Positions 6,678-16,939 of a DNA stretch of 64,000 bases are shown in pieces. The DNA lies in assembly GCF_900116645.1 (NCBI RefSeq), contig NZ_FPBO01000010.1, positions 62,001-126,000 on the forward strand. Reading direction: 5' to 3'. Source of the stretch: Pseudoduganella namucuonensis. GTDB taxonomy: Bacteria > Pseudomonadota > Gammaproteobacteria > Burkholderiales > Burkholderiaceae_D. A program made the translations under genes and the position numbers. The notes beneath the pieces are model-generated. The model did no database searches and was not told the DNA's origin. It saw nothing but the letters and a program-made list of their open reading frames with translations. How positions within the stretch are numbered: the stretch's first letter is position 1; every line of letters starts with the position of its first letter.

Positions 6678-7586
6678 ATGGACGGCATTATGGACGCATG
6701 GTTGTGGATATCCCTGGCGGCGCTGGCTTGCGCCGCGCCGCTGCTGTACCCCCGCTGGACGCTGCGGCGCGCGCTCGCGCGGCCGCTGCCGCCCGAGGCG
6801 CTGGCCATCCTGGAGCGCAACGTCGGCCCCTACCGGAGCATGGAGCCGGCGCTGCGCGAGCAATTGCGGCAGCTGGTCAAGCGCTTCCTGCACCGCAAGA
6901 AATTCGTCGGTTGCGAGGGGCTGGAGATCGACGACGAGATGCGCTACACCATCGCCGGCCAGGCCTGCCTGCTGCTGCTGAACCGGCCCAGCAAGGTCTA
7001 CCGCGCGCTGCACACCATCCTGGTCTACCCGGGCGCCTTCCTGGTGCCGCGCCAGGAGGTGGGGCCGGGCGGCGTGGTCACCGCCGGCAAGCACACGCTG
7101 CTGGGCGAATCGTGGGACGACGGCCGCGTCGTGCTGTCCTGGGACGACGCGCTGCGCGGCGCGCGCGACTGGCGCGAGGGCCAGAACGTGGTGCTGCACG
7201 AGTTCGCGCACCAGCTCGACAGCGAATCGGGCCACGGCAACGGCGCGCCCTACCTGGGCAGCCACGAGAACTACCGCAACTGGTCGGCCGTGCTGTCGCG
7301 CGACTTCGCCAACCTGCGCCACGACGCCTATTACGGCCGCCAGGACGGGGTGATCGACCATTACGGCGCGACCAGCCCGGCCGAGTTCTTCGCCGTGGCC
7401 ACAGAAACCTTTTTCGGCAAGCCGTGGCAGATGGCGGAGCGCCACGCCGCGCTGTACGACGAGCTGCGCAAGTATTACCGGGTCGATCCGCGCGAATGGC
7501 AGGCGGCGCCGCCCGCCGAGGCGGTGGAGGCGCCCGTGTTCATGGCGCCGTCTGGACAGCGCAGCTTCGCCGTGGCAAGCTGGTAG
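6678..7586 (+). CDS. mtfA: Zinc-dependent peptidase, MtfA (M90) family
   Basis: 302 residues, longer than E. coli MtfA (about 265). An N-terminal hydrophobic helix (about 6-24) suggests membrane attachment. The catalytic motif H174-E-F-A-H178 followed by QLD is intact, and a downstream AEFFAVATETFF segment supplies the glutamate ligand typical of M90 peptidases. E. coli MtfA cleaves C-terminal residues of small peptides and binds the repressor Mlc, linking it to glucose uptake; whether that applies here is unknown. The start choice (6678 versus ATG 6690) is uncertain because no clear ribosome binding site is seen. Confidence 0.88.
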   Translation: MDGIMDAWLWISLAALACAAPLLYPRWTLRRALARPLPPEALAILERNVGPYRSMEPALREQLRQLVKRFLHRKKFVGCEGLEIDDEMRYTIAGQACLLLLNRPSKVYRALHTILVYPGAFLVPRQEVGPGGVVTAGKHTLLGESWDDGRVVLSWDDALRGARDWREGQNVVLHEFAHQLDSESGHGNGAPYLGSHENYRNWSAVLSRDFANLRHDAYYGRQDGVIDHYGATSPAEFFAVATETFFGKPWQMAERHAALYDELRKYYRVDPREWQAAPPAEAVEAPVFMAPSGQRSFAVASW

Positions 7587-7641
7587 CGTCGGCGCGGGCC
7601 GCGCCGCGATGGGCCCGGGGCGGGCGAGCGAAAGGAAAACC

Positions 7642-8955
7642 ATGCAATTCGAAGAGTTCGAGTTCTTTTCGTCCGGCACGCCCACCACGGCGCCGGCGGC
7701 CGCCACGCCGCAGCTGCGGCTGCAATACCTGCTGGACAACACGCCGGCCATCATCTACTGCACCGTGCCCAGCGGTGACTTCAAGATGACCTTCGTCAGC
7801 AACAACGCGCTGCACGTGCTGGGCTACCGCCCCGAGGACATGGTGGCCGACCCCAACTTCTGGTTCGACCACATCCACCCGGACGACGCGCCCAGCATCT
7901 TCTCCAGCCTGGCCACCGTGTTCACCGAGGGCCAGCGCGCCTATGAATACCGCTTCCGCCGCGCCGACGGCGCCTACCTGTGGATGCACGACAGCCTGCG
8001 CCTGGTGCGCGACGAGCACGGCGCGCCGCTGGAGGTGATCGGCGCGCTGACCGACATCACCGACCGCAAGCTGATGGAGCAGGCGCAGCAGGAACTGATC
8101 GGCCGCCTGCGCGAGGCGCACGAGCAACTGCTGCAGTCGGAGAAGATGGCCTCCATCGGCCAGCTGGCGGCCGGCATCGCGCACGAGATCAACAACCCGG
8201 TCGGCTTCGTCAATTCCAACATGGGCACCTTGAACAGCTACGTGGGCACGCTGTTCAGCGTGATCGCGTCCTACGAGCAGGCGCTGGGCTCCCATCCGGC
8301 GCTCAAGCCCATCCAGCAGAAGATGGCGGCCGTGCGCGACGAGGCCGACCTGGAGTTCGTGCAGGAGGACGCCTCGGCGCTGGTGCGCGAATCGATGGAC
8401 GGGCTCAAGCGCGTGAAGGACATCGTGCAGGCGCTCAAGGACTTCTCCCACGTGGGCGAGGTGGAGTGGCAGGTGGCGGACCTGCACCAGGGCCTGGACA
8501 GCACCCTGAACATCGTGGCCAACGAGATCCGCTACAAGGCCACCGTGGAGAAGCACTACGGCGTGCTGCCGCAGGTGCATTGCCTGGCCTCGCAGCTGAA
8601 CCAGGTGTTCATGAACCTGCTGGTCAACGCGGGACAGGCGATCCGCACGCAGGGCGTGATCACGATACGCACCGGGCACGACAAGGGCTGGGTGTGGGTC
8701 GAGATCGGCGACACCGGCGCCGGCATCGCGCCGGAACACCTGAACCGTATTTTCGAGCCCTTCTTCACCACCAAGCCGGTGGGCAGCGGCACCGGGCTGG
8801 GCCTGTCGCTGTCCTACGGCATCGTCAACAAGCACGGCGGCAAGATCGAGGTCGCCTCCGAGCTCGGCAAGGGCACCCGCTTCACGGTCCGGCTGCCGGT
8901 GACGCCGCCGGCCATGGACGCCCCCGCCACGGCGGGCGAGCCCCCTAAAGGATGA
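7642..8955 (+). CDS. PAS sensor histidine kinase
   Basis: 437 residues with no membrane segment, so a cytosolic sensor. PAS domain at about 28-143 (ending TDITDRK); coiled linker; HisKA with the phosphoacceptor H181 in AAGIAHEINNP; ATPase domain with N-box MNLLVNAGQAI, G1 DTGAGIAP, F-box FEPFFTTK and G2 [11 protein letters not shown]. All kinase boxes are intact. ATG at 7642 follows AAAGGAAAA. It is clearly paralogous to the kinase at 10835-12289 (shared LKDFS, DSTLNIV, PFFTTK stretches). Its end overlaps the stop of the convergent single-domain receiver by 11 bases, which suggests that they are partners. Confidence 0.9.
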   Translation: MQFEEFEFFSSGTPTTAPAAATPQLRLQYLLDNTPAIIYCTVPSGDFKMTFVSNNALHVLGYRPEDMVADPNFWFDHIHPDDAPSIFSSLATVFTEGQRAYEYRFRRADGAYLWMHDSLRLVRDEHGAPLEVIGALTDITDRKLMEQAQQELIGRLREAHEQLLQSEKMASIGQLAAGIAHEINNPVGFVNSNMGTLNSYVGTLFSVIASYEQALGSHPALKPIQQKMAAVRDEADLEFVQEDASALVRESMDGLKRVKDIVQALKDFSHVGEVEWQVADLHQGLDSTLNIVANEIRYKATVEKHYGVLPQVHCLASQLNQVFMNLLVNAGQAIRTQGVITIRTGHDKGWVWVEIGDTGAGIAPEHLNRIFEPFFTTKPVGSGTGLGLSLSYGIVNKHGGKIEVASELGKGTRFTVRLPVTPPAMDAPATAGEPPKG

Positions 8956-9454
8956 TGGAGCCGTCCGGGCCCCAGTTCACCTTCAGGATGCCGGGCTCCT
9001 CCTCCTCCAGCCGCTGCGCCTCCAGCTCCTGCGGCGTGGGCGGCGGCGGCTGGATGCCGTGCTCGGCCATCAGGCGGTCGCGCTCCTCCAGCGCGGCCGC
9101 GATGGTCTGCTGCAGGTCCTCCAGGTTCCACGGCTTGGGGATGTAGCGGAACACCTGCGCCTCGTTGATGGCGCTGACCGCCGTGCTGAGCTCGGTGGAC
9201 GCGGTCAGCATCACGCGCACCGTGTGCGGCGCGATGTCCTTGATCGCCTGCAGGAAGGCCACGCCGCTCAGCGTGGGCATGTGGTAGTCGGAGATCACCA
9301 GGTCGAACCCGCAGGCGCAGACCCGCTTGATGGCCTCGTAGGGATCGCTGAACAGCTCCACCCGCAACTCCGGGATCTTCACGTGCGCGCGCATCGAGCG
9401 CTGCAGCGCGAGCAGCACGTTGACATCGTCGTCCAGCAGCAATATGCGTCTCAT
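8945..9454 (-). CDS. Single-domain response regulator
   Basis: 169 residues. An N-terminal receiver domain (1-125) has acidic pocket DDD (8-10), phosphoacceptor D56 in VISDYHMP, and K107 in YIPKPW. The remaining 40 residues are Pro/Glu-rich (PPPPTPQELEAQRLEEEEPG) with no output domain. It may act by protein contact or as a phosphate relay. It is the last gene of the minus-strand signalling operon, 19 bases after the HD-GYP-like gene, and converges tail-to-tail with a histidine kinase. The KPW motif is shared with three other receivers in this window. Confidence 0.88.
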   Translation of the reverse strand: MRRILLLDDDVNVLLALQRSMRAHVKIPELRVELFSDPYEAIKRVCACGFDLVISDYHMPTLSGVAFLQAIKDIAPHTVRVMLTASTELSTAVSAINEAQVFRYIPKPWNLEDLQQTIAAALEERDRLMAEHGIQPPPPTPQELEAQRLEEEEPGILKVNWGPDGSIIL

Positions 9455-9473
9455 GGCGTTCCCTATGCTGTGC

Positions 9474-10834
9474 CTATGGCGTACTCTTGAACGGCTTGAC
9501 CCAGATCGCCAGGCGGTTGCCGCTCTTCGCTTCGAAATCCTGCACCTGCTGGATCATGCGCGGGTCCAGCACGTGGTCGGCCGCCAGCAGCATCAGACCC
9601 TCCCGGCTGACCAGGTCGCGCGCCAGCGCCATGCCCGGCACCAGCTCGCCGGACAGCACCTCGACCCCGCCCGGCGCCTCCTCGCCCGCGCCGCCGTCCA
9701 CCAGCTGGCGGAAGGCCTGCACCACGTTGGGGTCGTAGCGCTTGCCGCTGGCGTCCAGGATCAGCGACTTGGCCTCGTCGGGGCGCAGGTGGCGCTGCAC
9801 CATGGCGCCCTGCTGCAGGTTGTAATAGTCGACCGCCAACGCCAGGATGCGCGCGCCGATCGGGATTTGCAAGCCCACCAGCCCGTCCGGGAAGCCGTTG
9901 CCGTCGAAGCGCTCGAGCTGGGCGCGCAGGATGGCGGCGGTGCCGCGCAGGTCCTGCAGCGGCATCAGCAGCTGCTCGGCGCGCGCCGGGTGCTTGCGGA
10001 ACAGGCCTAGCGCGTCGCCGTGCAGCATGGTCAGCGGCGTGGCCAGCATGTCGTCGCTGAAGCCGATCTTGCCCAGGTCGTGCAGCAGGCCGGCGATGAA
10101 GATGTCCTGCACCTCCTTGCCGTCGAGCTTCAAGTGGCCGGCGACGCGGCGCGCCAGGTCGGCCACCTGGCGCGCGTGGCCGGACAGGTTGCCCCCGCGC
10201 ATCTCCAGCATGCTGGAGATGACCTTGATGGTGGTGACGAAGTTCTGCTTGAGCTTGTCGTTGGCCGCCACCGCCGCCTCGTGCATGGTCTTCAACTGGC
10301 GGGTGCGCTCCTCGACCCGCGCCTCCAGGCCCTGGTTGAGCGCCTTGAGCTGTTCGTTCTGGCGCTGCGTCAGCGCCTCCAGGCGCAGCTTCTCCTGCTC
10401 CAGCGCACGCCGCTCCAGCGCGTGGCGCACCACCAGCAGCAGGTCGTTGTCGTCCCAGGGCTTGGTGATGTAGCGGTAGATCTCGCCGCAGTTGATGGCG
10501 TCCAGGATGGACTGGATGTCGGCGTAGCCGGTCAGCAGCAGGCGGATGGTGCGCGGCCAGCGCTGGCACACCAGGGCCAGGAAGCGGGCGCCGTCCATTT
10601 CCGGCATGCGCATGTCGGAAATGACCAGGTCCACCGGCTGTTGCTCCAGGATCGCCAGGCCGGCCGCGCCGCTCTCGGCCACCAGCACCTTGTAGCCGGC
10701 CGGGCGCAGCAGGCGGCGCAGCGAGGACAGGATGTTGGGCTCGTCGTCCACGCACAGCACGGTCGGCACGGCGTCGACCGGGGGCAGGGCCATGGCGGCC
10801 TCCTGCGCGGCGGCGCTGGCGCTCATGCCGGGGC

Positions 10835-10838
<4 letters not shown>
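9474..10838 (-). CDS. Response regulator with degenerate HD-GYP-like output
   Basis: 454 residues. Receiver domain at about 25-140 with D75 (VISDMRMP) and K127 (YITKPW); coiled coil at 140-195; HD domain at about 200-385. The HD pair is present (LLH253-D254-LGKIG) and H221 is present, but the HHExxDGxGYP signature of c-di-GMP phosphodiesterases reads AQLERFDGNGFP (306-317). Both signature histidines are missing and GYP is GFP. Metal binding is probably impaired, so it may sense rather than cleave c-di-GMP. I chose GTG at 10838 (4-base overlap with the upstream kinase, GGGAG 7 bases upstream); ATG 10826 is the alternative. Confidence 0.85.
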
Positions 10839-12289
<1,451 letters not shown>

Positions 12290-12299
12290 CGTCTCTCCT

Positions 12300-13142
12300 T
12301 CAGTGAACCAGAATCCGGCACAGGTCGCCGAACAGGCGTTCGGTCTCGCCCAGCACCTGCAGGCAGGCCGCGTCGTCCAGGCCGGCGGCGCGCCAGGCCG
12401 CCGGCGACAGCGGCGGCGCCAACTCGTCGTCCTCGCCGCCCAGGTCGAGCGCGTGGGCGAAGGCGTTGGCCAGGTGGATCGCCAGGGCCAGCGTGCGCGC
12501 CGGCGGCGCCGCGCCGGGCCAGGCGTGGTGGGCGGCCACCGCCTCCTGTATCTGCGGCGGGAACTTCCAGCGCGCCGCCAGCGCGCTGCCGACGGCGGCG
12601 TGGTCGAAGCCGAACACGGCCGCCTCGGCCTCGGCCACTTGGCAGTCCCGCGCGCGCCGGTGGCGCACCGCCTCCCGGTACACGTCCGGGTAGCCGGTGG
12701 CCAGCACCAGCGTGCCCAGGTCGTGCAGCAGGCCGGCCGTGAACGCGGTGTCCGGCTGCTGGTCCAGGTGGCGCGCCAGCGCGCGGGCGCAGGCGGCGGT
12801 GGCCACCGAGTGGCGCCAGAACGCGGCCAGGTCCAGCTTCGCGGCGGGATCGGGCGCGAAGCCGCCGGTGATGGCGCAGGCCGTCACCAGGGTGCGCGTG
12901 CTGTGCAGGCCCAGCACGGCCACCGCCTGCTGGATGGTGGTGACCTTGGCCGGCATGCCGTAGAACGAGGAGTTGGCCAGGCGCAGCACCTTGGCCGCCA
13001 GCGCCTGGTCCAGCGCGATCTTGCCGGCCAGCGCGTTCAGGTCGACGTCGTCCTGGTCCATGGCCGACATCAGCTCGCTGACCACCGCCGGCAGCGAGGG
13101 CAGGTTCTGGACGCGCACGATCACTTCGTCGATGGTGGGCAT
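12300..13142 (-). CDS. HDOD domain protein
   Basis: 280 residues. The HDOD domain covers about 8-215, with the typical start LPSLPAVVSELMSAM, the core SSFYGMPAKVTTIQQAVAVLGL, and the region LLHDLGTLVLATGYPD. HDOD proteins lack consistent HD catalytic residues and act as signalling scaffolds, often next to c-di-GMP enzymes. The C-terminal 65 residues are a separate helical part. The gene overlaps the upstream 107-residue gene by 22 bases and is followed 10 bases later by the histidine kinase. Confidence 0.9.
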   Translation of the reverse strand: MPTIDEVIVRVQNLPSLPAVVSELMSAMDQDDVDLNALAGKIALDQALAAKVLRLANSSFYGMPAKVTTIQQAVAVLGLHSTRTLVTACAITGGFAPDPAAKLDLAAFWRHSVATAACARALARHLDQQPDTAFTAGLLHDLGTLVLATGYPDVYREAVRHRRARDCQVAEAEAAVFGFDHAAVGSALAARWKFPPQIQEAVAAHHAWPGAAPPARTLALAIHLANAFAHALDLGGEDDELAPPLSPAAWRAAGLDDAACLQVLGETERLFGDLCRILVH

Positions 13143-13444
13143 GGCGGCTCCTGGCTACGGTACAAGGTGAGCAGGCGTTGCAGCTCGCCGCCGCCGTGGC
13201 GGAACAGGTGGCGCAGCCGTTCGGCGCGCCGCGCCAGCTCCTCCGGCGACGGCGGCGCCGGCGCCTCGTCCGCGCCGGCCACCACGCAGGACGGCACGCC
13301 GCGCCGGCGCAGCGCGGCCAGCGTGCCCTCGGCCAGCACGGCGCCCTCGGGCAGCAGCACCGCGCCGTGGCCGTCGCACAGCGGCGCGGCCAGCACCATG
13401 CCGGCCTCGGCCAGCTCCAGCGGGATCTCGCGTCCGCCGCTCAT
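13121..13444 (-). CDS. 107-residue protein of unknown function inside the signalling operon
   Basis: It begins ATG at 13442-13444, overlapping the stop of the LOV-GGDEF-EAL gene (ATGA), and ends 22 bases inside the HDOD gene. Residues 8-55 read LAEAGMVLAAPLCDGHGAVL followed by LPEGAVLAEGTLAALRRRGV. This is the beta-rich pattern often found at the N-terminus of HD-GYP or HDOD proteins (xxGMVLAxxVxDxxGxxLLxxGxxL). Here it is a free-standing protein with a helical C-terminus (residues 65-107). Codon bias matches its neighbours, and the double overlap strongly supports real translation. The role is unknown, perhaps an adaptor for the HDOD protein. Confidence 0.75.
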   Translation of the reverse strand: MSGGREIPLELAEAGMVLAAPLCDGHGAVLLPEGAVLAEGTLAALRRRGVPSCVVAGADEAPAPPSPEELARRAERLRHLFRHGGGELQRLLTLYRSQEPPCPPSTK

Positions 13445-16062
13445 GGCGCCGCCTCGCACCGGCTGAGCGCGATCAGGCTGCCGCGGGAAGCCGAATGCTC
13501 GCCCATCGGGTAGGCCATCACCGCGTAGCGCACGCCGTCGAACTCGGCCTCGTGGACGGCGGCCGGCGGCGCGCCGTCGGCCGGGAACAGTTGCGGCAGC
13601 ACCGCGCCGGCCTCGTTGCCCAGCAGCGCGCCGCCGCGCCGCAGCAGCCGGTCGGCGGCCGCGTTGACGAAGGCGATCATGCCGCCGTCGTCCATGCCGA
13701 TCACCGGCAGCGGCAGGTGCTGCAGCAGCTCGCGCGCCACGTGCAGGCTGACCTCGCCATGGCTGAGCTGCTGCTGCTGTTGCCGCAACACGTCCTCCAT
13801 GCGCCGGTTGGCGGCGGCCAGGCCGTGGTTGGCGGTGCGCAGCTCCAGGTTCAGGCGCTCGTTGTCGTCGGCGATCTCCTTGAGCCGGAAGGCGTCGGCG
13901 ATGTGGCCGCGCAGCAGTTCGTCCTCCCACGGCTTGGTCAGGAACTTGTAGATCGCGCCCTCGTTGACCGCGTCCGTGACCGACTGCAGCTCGGTGTAGC
14001 CGGACAGCATGATGCGTATCGTGTCCGGATACAGCTCCTTGGCCTTGCGCAGGAAGTCCGCGCCCAGCATGCCGGGCATGCGCTGGTCGGACACGATCAC
14101 GTCGACCGGGTGCTGGGCCAGCACCTCCAGGCCCTCCTGGCCGCTGTTGGCGGTGTACAGCGTGTAGCCGTCGCGGCGCAGCAGGCGCTTGAGGGCGGAG
14201 ATGATGTTCTGCTCGTCGTCCACCAGCAGCAGGGCGCGGCGCTGCTGCTGGATGCGCAGCAGCTGGGGCGGCAGGCTGCGCCGCTCGCGCAGCAGTTCGC
14301 GCACCGCGTCGGCCGCCAGCGGCGGCGCGAAGAAATAGCCCTGGATCAGGTCGCACATGTGGCGCCGCAGGAAGTCGCACTGGGCCTCGGTCTCCACGCC
14401 CTCGGCCGCGACCTGGATGCCGAGGTGGTGCGCCATCGCGATGATGGTCTTGGACAGCGCGGCGTCGCCGCTGTCGGTGACGATGTCGCGGATGAAGGCG
14501 CCGTCGATCTTGACCGCGTCGAAGGGGAAGCGCTTGATGCAGCTGAGCGAGGAGTAGCCGGTGCCGAAATCGTCCAGCACCAGCGCCACGCCCAGCGCCT
14601 TCAGCTCGGCCAGCGTGCCGCCGGTGGCGTCCGGGTCGTGCAGCAGCACGCCCTCGGTGATCTCCAGCGCCAGGGCCGACGGCGGCAGGCCGAACTCGGC
14701 CAGCGTGGCGGCGGTGGCGGCGGCGAAACCGCGGTCCAGAAACTGCTTGGGCGAAACATTGACGGCCACCCGCACCGGCGCCAGGCCGGCGTCGCGCCAC
14801 TGGCACAGGTCCTGGCAGACGCGGCGCAGCACCCAGGCCCCGATCGCGTGGATCAGCCCGGTCTCCTCGGCCACCGGCACGAAGCGCTGCGCCGGGATCA
14901 GCCCCAGCGCCGGATGTTGCCAGCGCACCAGCGCCTCCAGGCTGGCCACCTCGCCCGTCTGCAGGTCGGCCAGCGCCTGGTATTGCAGCTGCAGCTCGTC
15001 GCGCAGCACGGCCAGCCGCAGCGCCGACTCGATGCCGATGCGCTCCAGCGTGCGGTGGTTCATCTCGGACGAGAAGTACTGGTACTTGCCGCCGCCCTGT
15101 TCGCGCGCGCGGGCCAGCGCCATGTCGGCGTAGCGCAGCAGCGAGGCGCCGTCCTTGCCGTCCTGCGGGCACAAGGTGACGCCGATGCTGGCGCTGGCGT
15201 GCACCGCCGGGGCGCCGGGCTGGCCATCGGCCTGGCCCGCCGCCTGGCCGTCCAGCTGGAACGGCGGGGCCAGCGCGGCGAACACGTTCTCGCACACCGG
15301 CGCCACGTCGGCGGCCGAGCGCACGTCCTCCAGGATCACCACGAACTCGTCGCCGCCCAGCAACGCCACCGTGTCGTGCGGGCGCACGGCGGCGCGCAGC
15401 CGCTGGGCCACGCCGGCCAGCAACTGGTCGCCGGCCGCGTGGCCCAGGCTCTCGTTGACCAGGTGGTAGTTGTCGACGCCCACGCACAGCAGGCCCAGCA
15501 TGTCGTTGTGGCGCAGCGCGTGCTGCATGGCCTGCTGCAGGCGGTCGATGGCCAGGTCGCGGTTGGGCAGGCCGGTCAGCTTGTCGTGGGTGCGGTGGAA
15601 GGCCAGGCTGGCCTCCTGCTCCTTGAGCGCGGTGACGTCGGTGGCGATGCCCACGTAGTGGGTGACGACGCCAAGGGCGTCGGGCACGGGGGAGATGAAC
15701 AGGTCGTTCCAGAACGGCGTGCCGTCCTTGCGGTAGTTGCGCACCACCACGTGCGCGTCCTGGCGGGCGGCGATGGCCTGGCGCAGCGCGGCCAGCGCCG
15801 GCTGGTCCTGGTCGTCGCCCTGCAGGAAGCGGCAGTTGCGGCCCAGCAGCTCGCCGAGCGGGTAGCCGGTCATGGCGCAAAAGGCCGGGTTGGCGTACAT
15901 GATGGGCATGTCCGGCGCCGCGGCGTCGGCGATCATCACGCCGTTGCTGCAGGCCGACAACGCGCGGTTGGACAAGGCGTCGGGCAGCGCCTGGCGTGGG
16001 TCGTCGGCGCCGGCGCCTTGCGGCGCGCGGTCCCGGGCGGCGGGCGTGTCATCCATATCCAT
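13441..16062 (-). CDS. LOV-GGDEF-EAL-receiver-PAS protein (predicted blue-light c-di-GMP enzyme)
   Basis: 873 residues. Residues about 38-148 form a LOV photosensor with the motif GRNCRFLQG (C77 would form the flavin adduct), RNYRKDG and FWNDLF. GGDEF domain at about 155-335: GGDEF at 236-240 with the inhibitory site RPHD at 227-230. EAL domain at about 345-595: SLEAL, NVSPKQ, EITEG, LDDFGTGYSS, KID, AEGVET and IQGYFF are all present, so phosphodiesterase activity is predicted. Receiver at about 608-725 with D659 and K710 (TKPW); coiled coil; C-terminal PAS at about 780-870. ATG at 16062 follows AGGAA. First gene of the operon. Both c-di-GMP activities look intact. Confidence 0.92.
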   Translation of the reverse strand: MDMDDTPAARDRAPQGAGADDPRQALPDALSNRALSACSNGVMIADAAAPDMPIMYANPAFCAMTGYPLGELLGRNCRFLQGDDQDQPALAALRQAIAARQDAHVVVRNYRKDGTPFWNDLFISPVPDALGVVTHYVGIATDVTALKEQEASLAFHRTHDKLTGLPNRDLAIDRLQQAMQHALRHNDMLGLLCVGVDNYHLVNESLGHAAGDQLLAGVAQRLRAAVRPHDTVALLGGDEFVVILEDVRSAADVAPVCENVFAALAPPFQLDGQAAGQADGQPGAPAVHASASIGVTLCPQDGKDGASLLRYADMALARAREQGGGKYQYFSSEMNHRTLERIGIESALRLAVLRDELQLQYQALADLQTGEVASLEALVRWQHPALGLIPAQRFVPVAEETGLIHAIGAWVLRRVCQDLCQWRDAGLAPVRVAVNVSPKQFLDRGFAAATAATLAEFGLPPSALALEITEGVLLHDPDATGGTLAELKALGVALVLDDFGTGYSSLSCIKRFPFDAVKIDGAFIRDIVTDSGDAALSKTIIAMAHHLGIQVAAEGVETEAQCDFLRRHMCDLIQGYFFAPPLAADAVRELLRERRSLPPQLLRIQQQRRALLLVDDEQNIISALKRLLRRDGYTLYTANSGQEGLEVLAQHPVDVIVSDQRMPGMLGADFLRKAKELYPDTIRIMLSGYTELQSVTDAVNEGAIYKFLTKPWEDELLRGHIADAFRLKEIADDNERLNLELRTANHGLAAANRRMEDVLRQQQQQLSHGEVSLHVARELLQHLPLPVIGMDDGGMIAFVNAAADRLLRRGGALLGNEAGAVLPQLFPADGAPPAAVHEAEFDGVRYAVMAYPMGEHSASRGSLIALSRCEAAP

Positions 16063-16207
16063 CAGGCATTCCTGTCGACTAGGTAGCGGACTGGCTCGGT
16101 GTTGCTGCGTTTTATTATACGGCGAGCCGAAGCCAGCGTGCGCCACCGAACGGAAAGGCGGCGCGGGCCGGCGCAAGCTGGAGCGTCATATCTCTCAGGA
16201 GCGCATC

Positions 16208-16762
16208 ATGAGCAAGATCATTGCAGGCCATTTCCAATTGCAGGATGAAATCGACCAGGCGCGCGACGCGCTGATCGCCGAGGGCTTCCCCGAGCGGGAC
16301 ATCAGCGCCTTCTTCGTCAATCCGCCGGGCCAGCACGACACCTTCGAGCTGGGCGGCGACCGCGACAAGTCGCCCGGCGCCAAGGAGAGCGACGTCGGCC
16401 TGGCCAAGGGCGTGGCCACCGGCAGCGCGGTGGGGGCGGTGGTGGGCGCCGTGACGGCGCCGGTGACGGGGCCGCTGGGCGCGGTGGTGGGGGCGCTGGT
16501 GGGCGGCCACGTCGGTTCGCTGTACAGTTTTTCGCACATGAAGGAGGCGGGCGAACCGGAGCAGGGCAGCATCGCCAACCAGGTCCAGCAGCGGCCGGCC
16601 GGCATGATGATAGGCGTCGCCGTGGCGCCGGGGGACGAGCAGCGCGCGGCCGCCATCCTGCGCAGCGTGGGCGCCCACCACGTGGAGCAGGCCGAGGGCA
16701 CCATCACCGAGGGCGACTGGAAGGACTTCAATCCCCTGTCGCTGCCGGTGCCGGCGGGCTGA
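16208..16762 (+). CDS. Glycine-zipper stress protein
   Basis: 184 residues. The N-terminal part (1-50) resembles a ferredoxin-like/DUF1269 fold (HFQLQDEIDQARDALIAEGFPERDISAFFV). Residues 70-110 are a Gly/Ala/Val zipper (GSAVGAVVGAVTAPVTGPLGAVVGALVGG) that could insert in a membrane. A second short alpha/beta part follows (GVAVAPGDEQRAAAILRSVGAHHVEQAEG). Proteins of this layout are usually annotated as general stress or glycine-zipper proteins, and the function is not known. ATG at 16208 has AGGAG 7 bases upstream. It is divergent from the LOV operon, with only 145 bases between the two starts. Confidence 0.82.
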   Translation: MSKIIAGHFQLQDEIDQARDALIAEGFPERDISAFFVNPPGQHDTFELGGDRDKSPGAKESDVGLAKGVATGSAVGAVVGAVTAPVTGPLGAVVGALVGGHVGSLYSFSHMKEAGEPEQGSIANQVQQRPAGMMIGVAVAPGDEQRAAAILRSVGAHHVEQAEGTITEGDWKDFNPLSLPVPAG

Positions 16763-16785
16763 GGCCCGGCCGCCCGCCGCCGCCC

Positions 16786-16825
16786 GCCGCCGCGCGCGGC
16801 CGCGATCCGGGCCGCGCGCGGCGGC
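16786..16825 (+). terminator. 16-bp perfect GC hairpin after the glycine-zipper gene
   Basis: GCCGCCGCGCGCGGCC and its exact complement flank an 8-base loop. Very stable, but without a T-run, so it may be a pause site, a Rho-assisted terminator or an mRNA-end stabiliser. Confidence 0.5.
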
Positions 16826-16939
16826 GAGTCGCGCAGCCCGCCTCAAAGTTGCTACAATAAAAATACCAATACTGCGGCGGCCAGGCACCGGTGGCTTATT
16901 CCCCGGCACAAGGCGGACGCGTTGACTAGGGGAGCGGCT

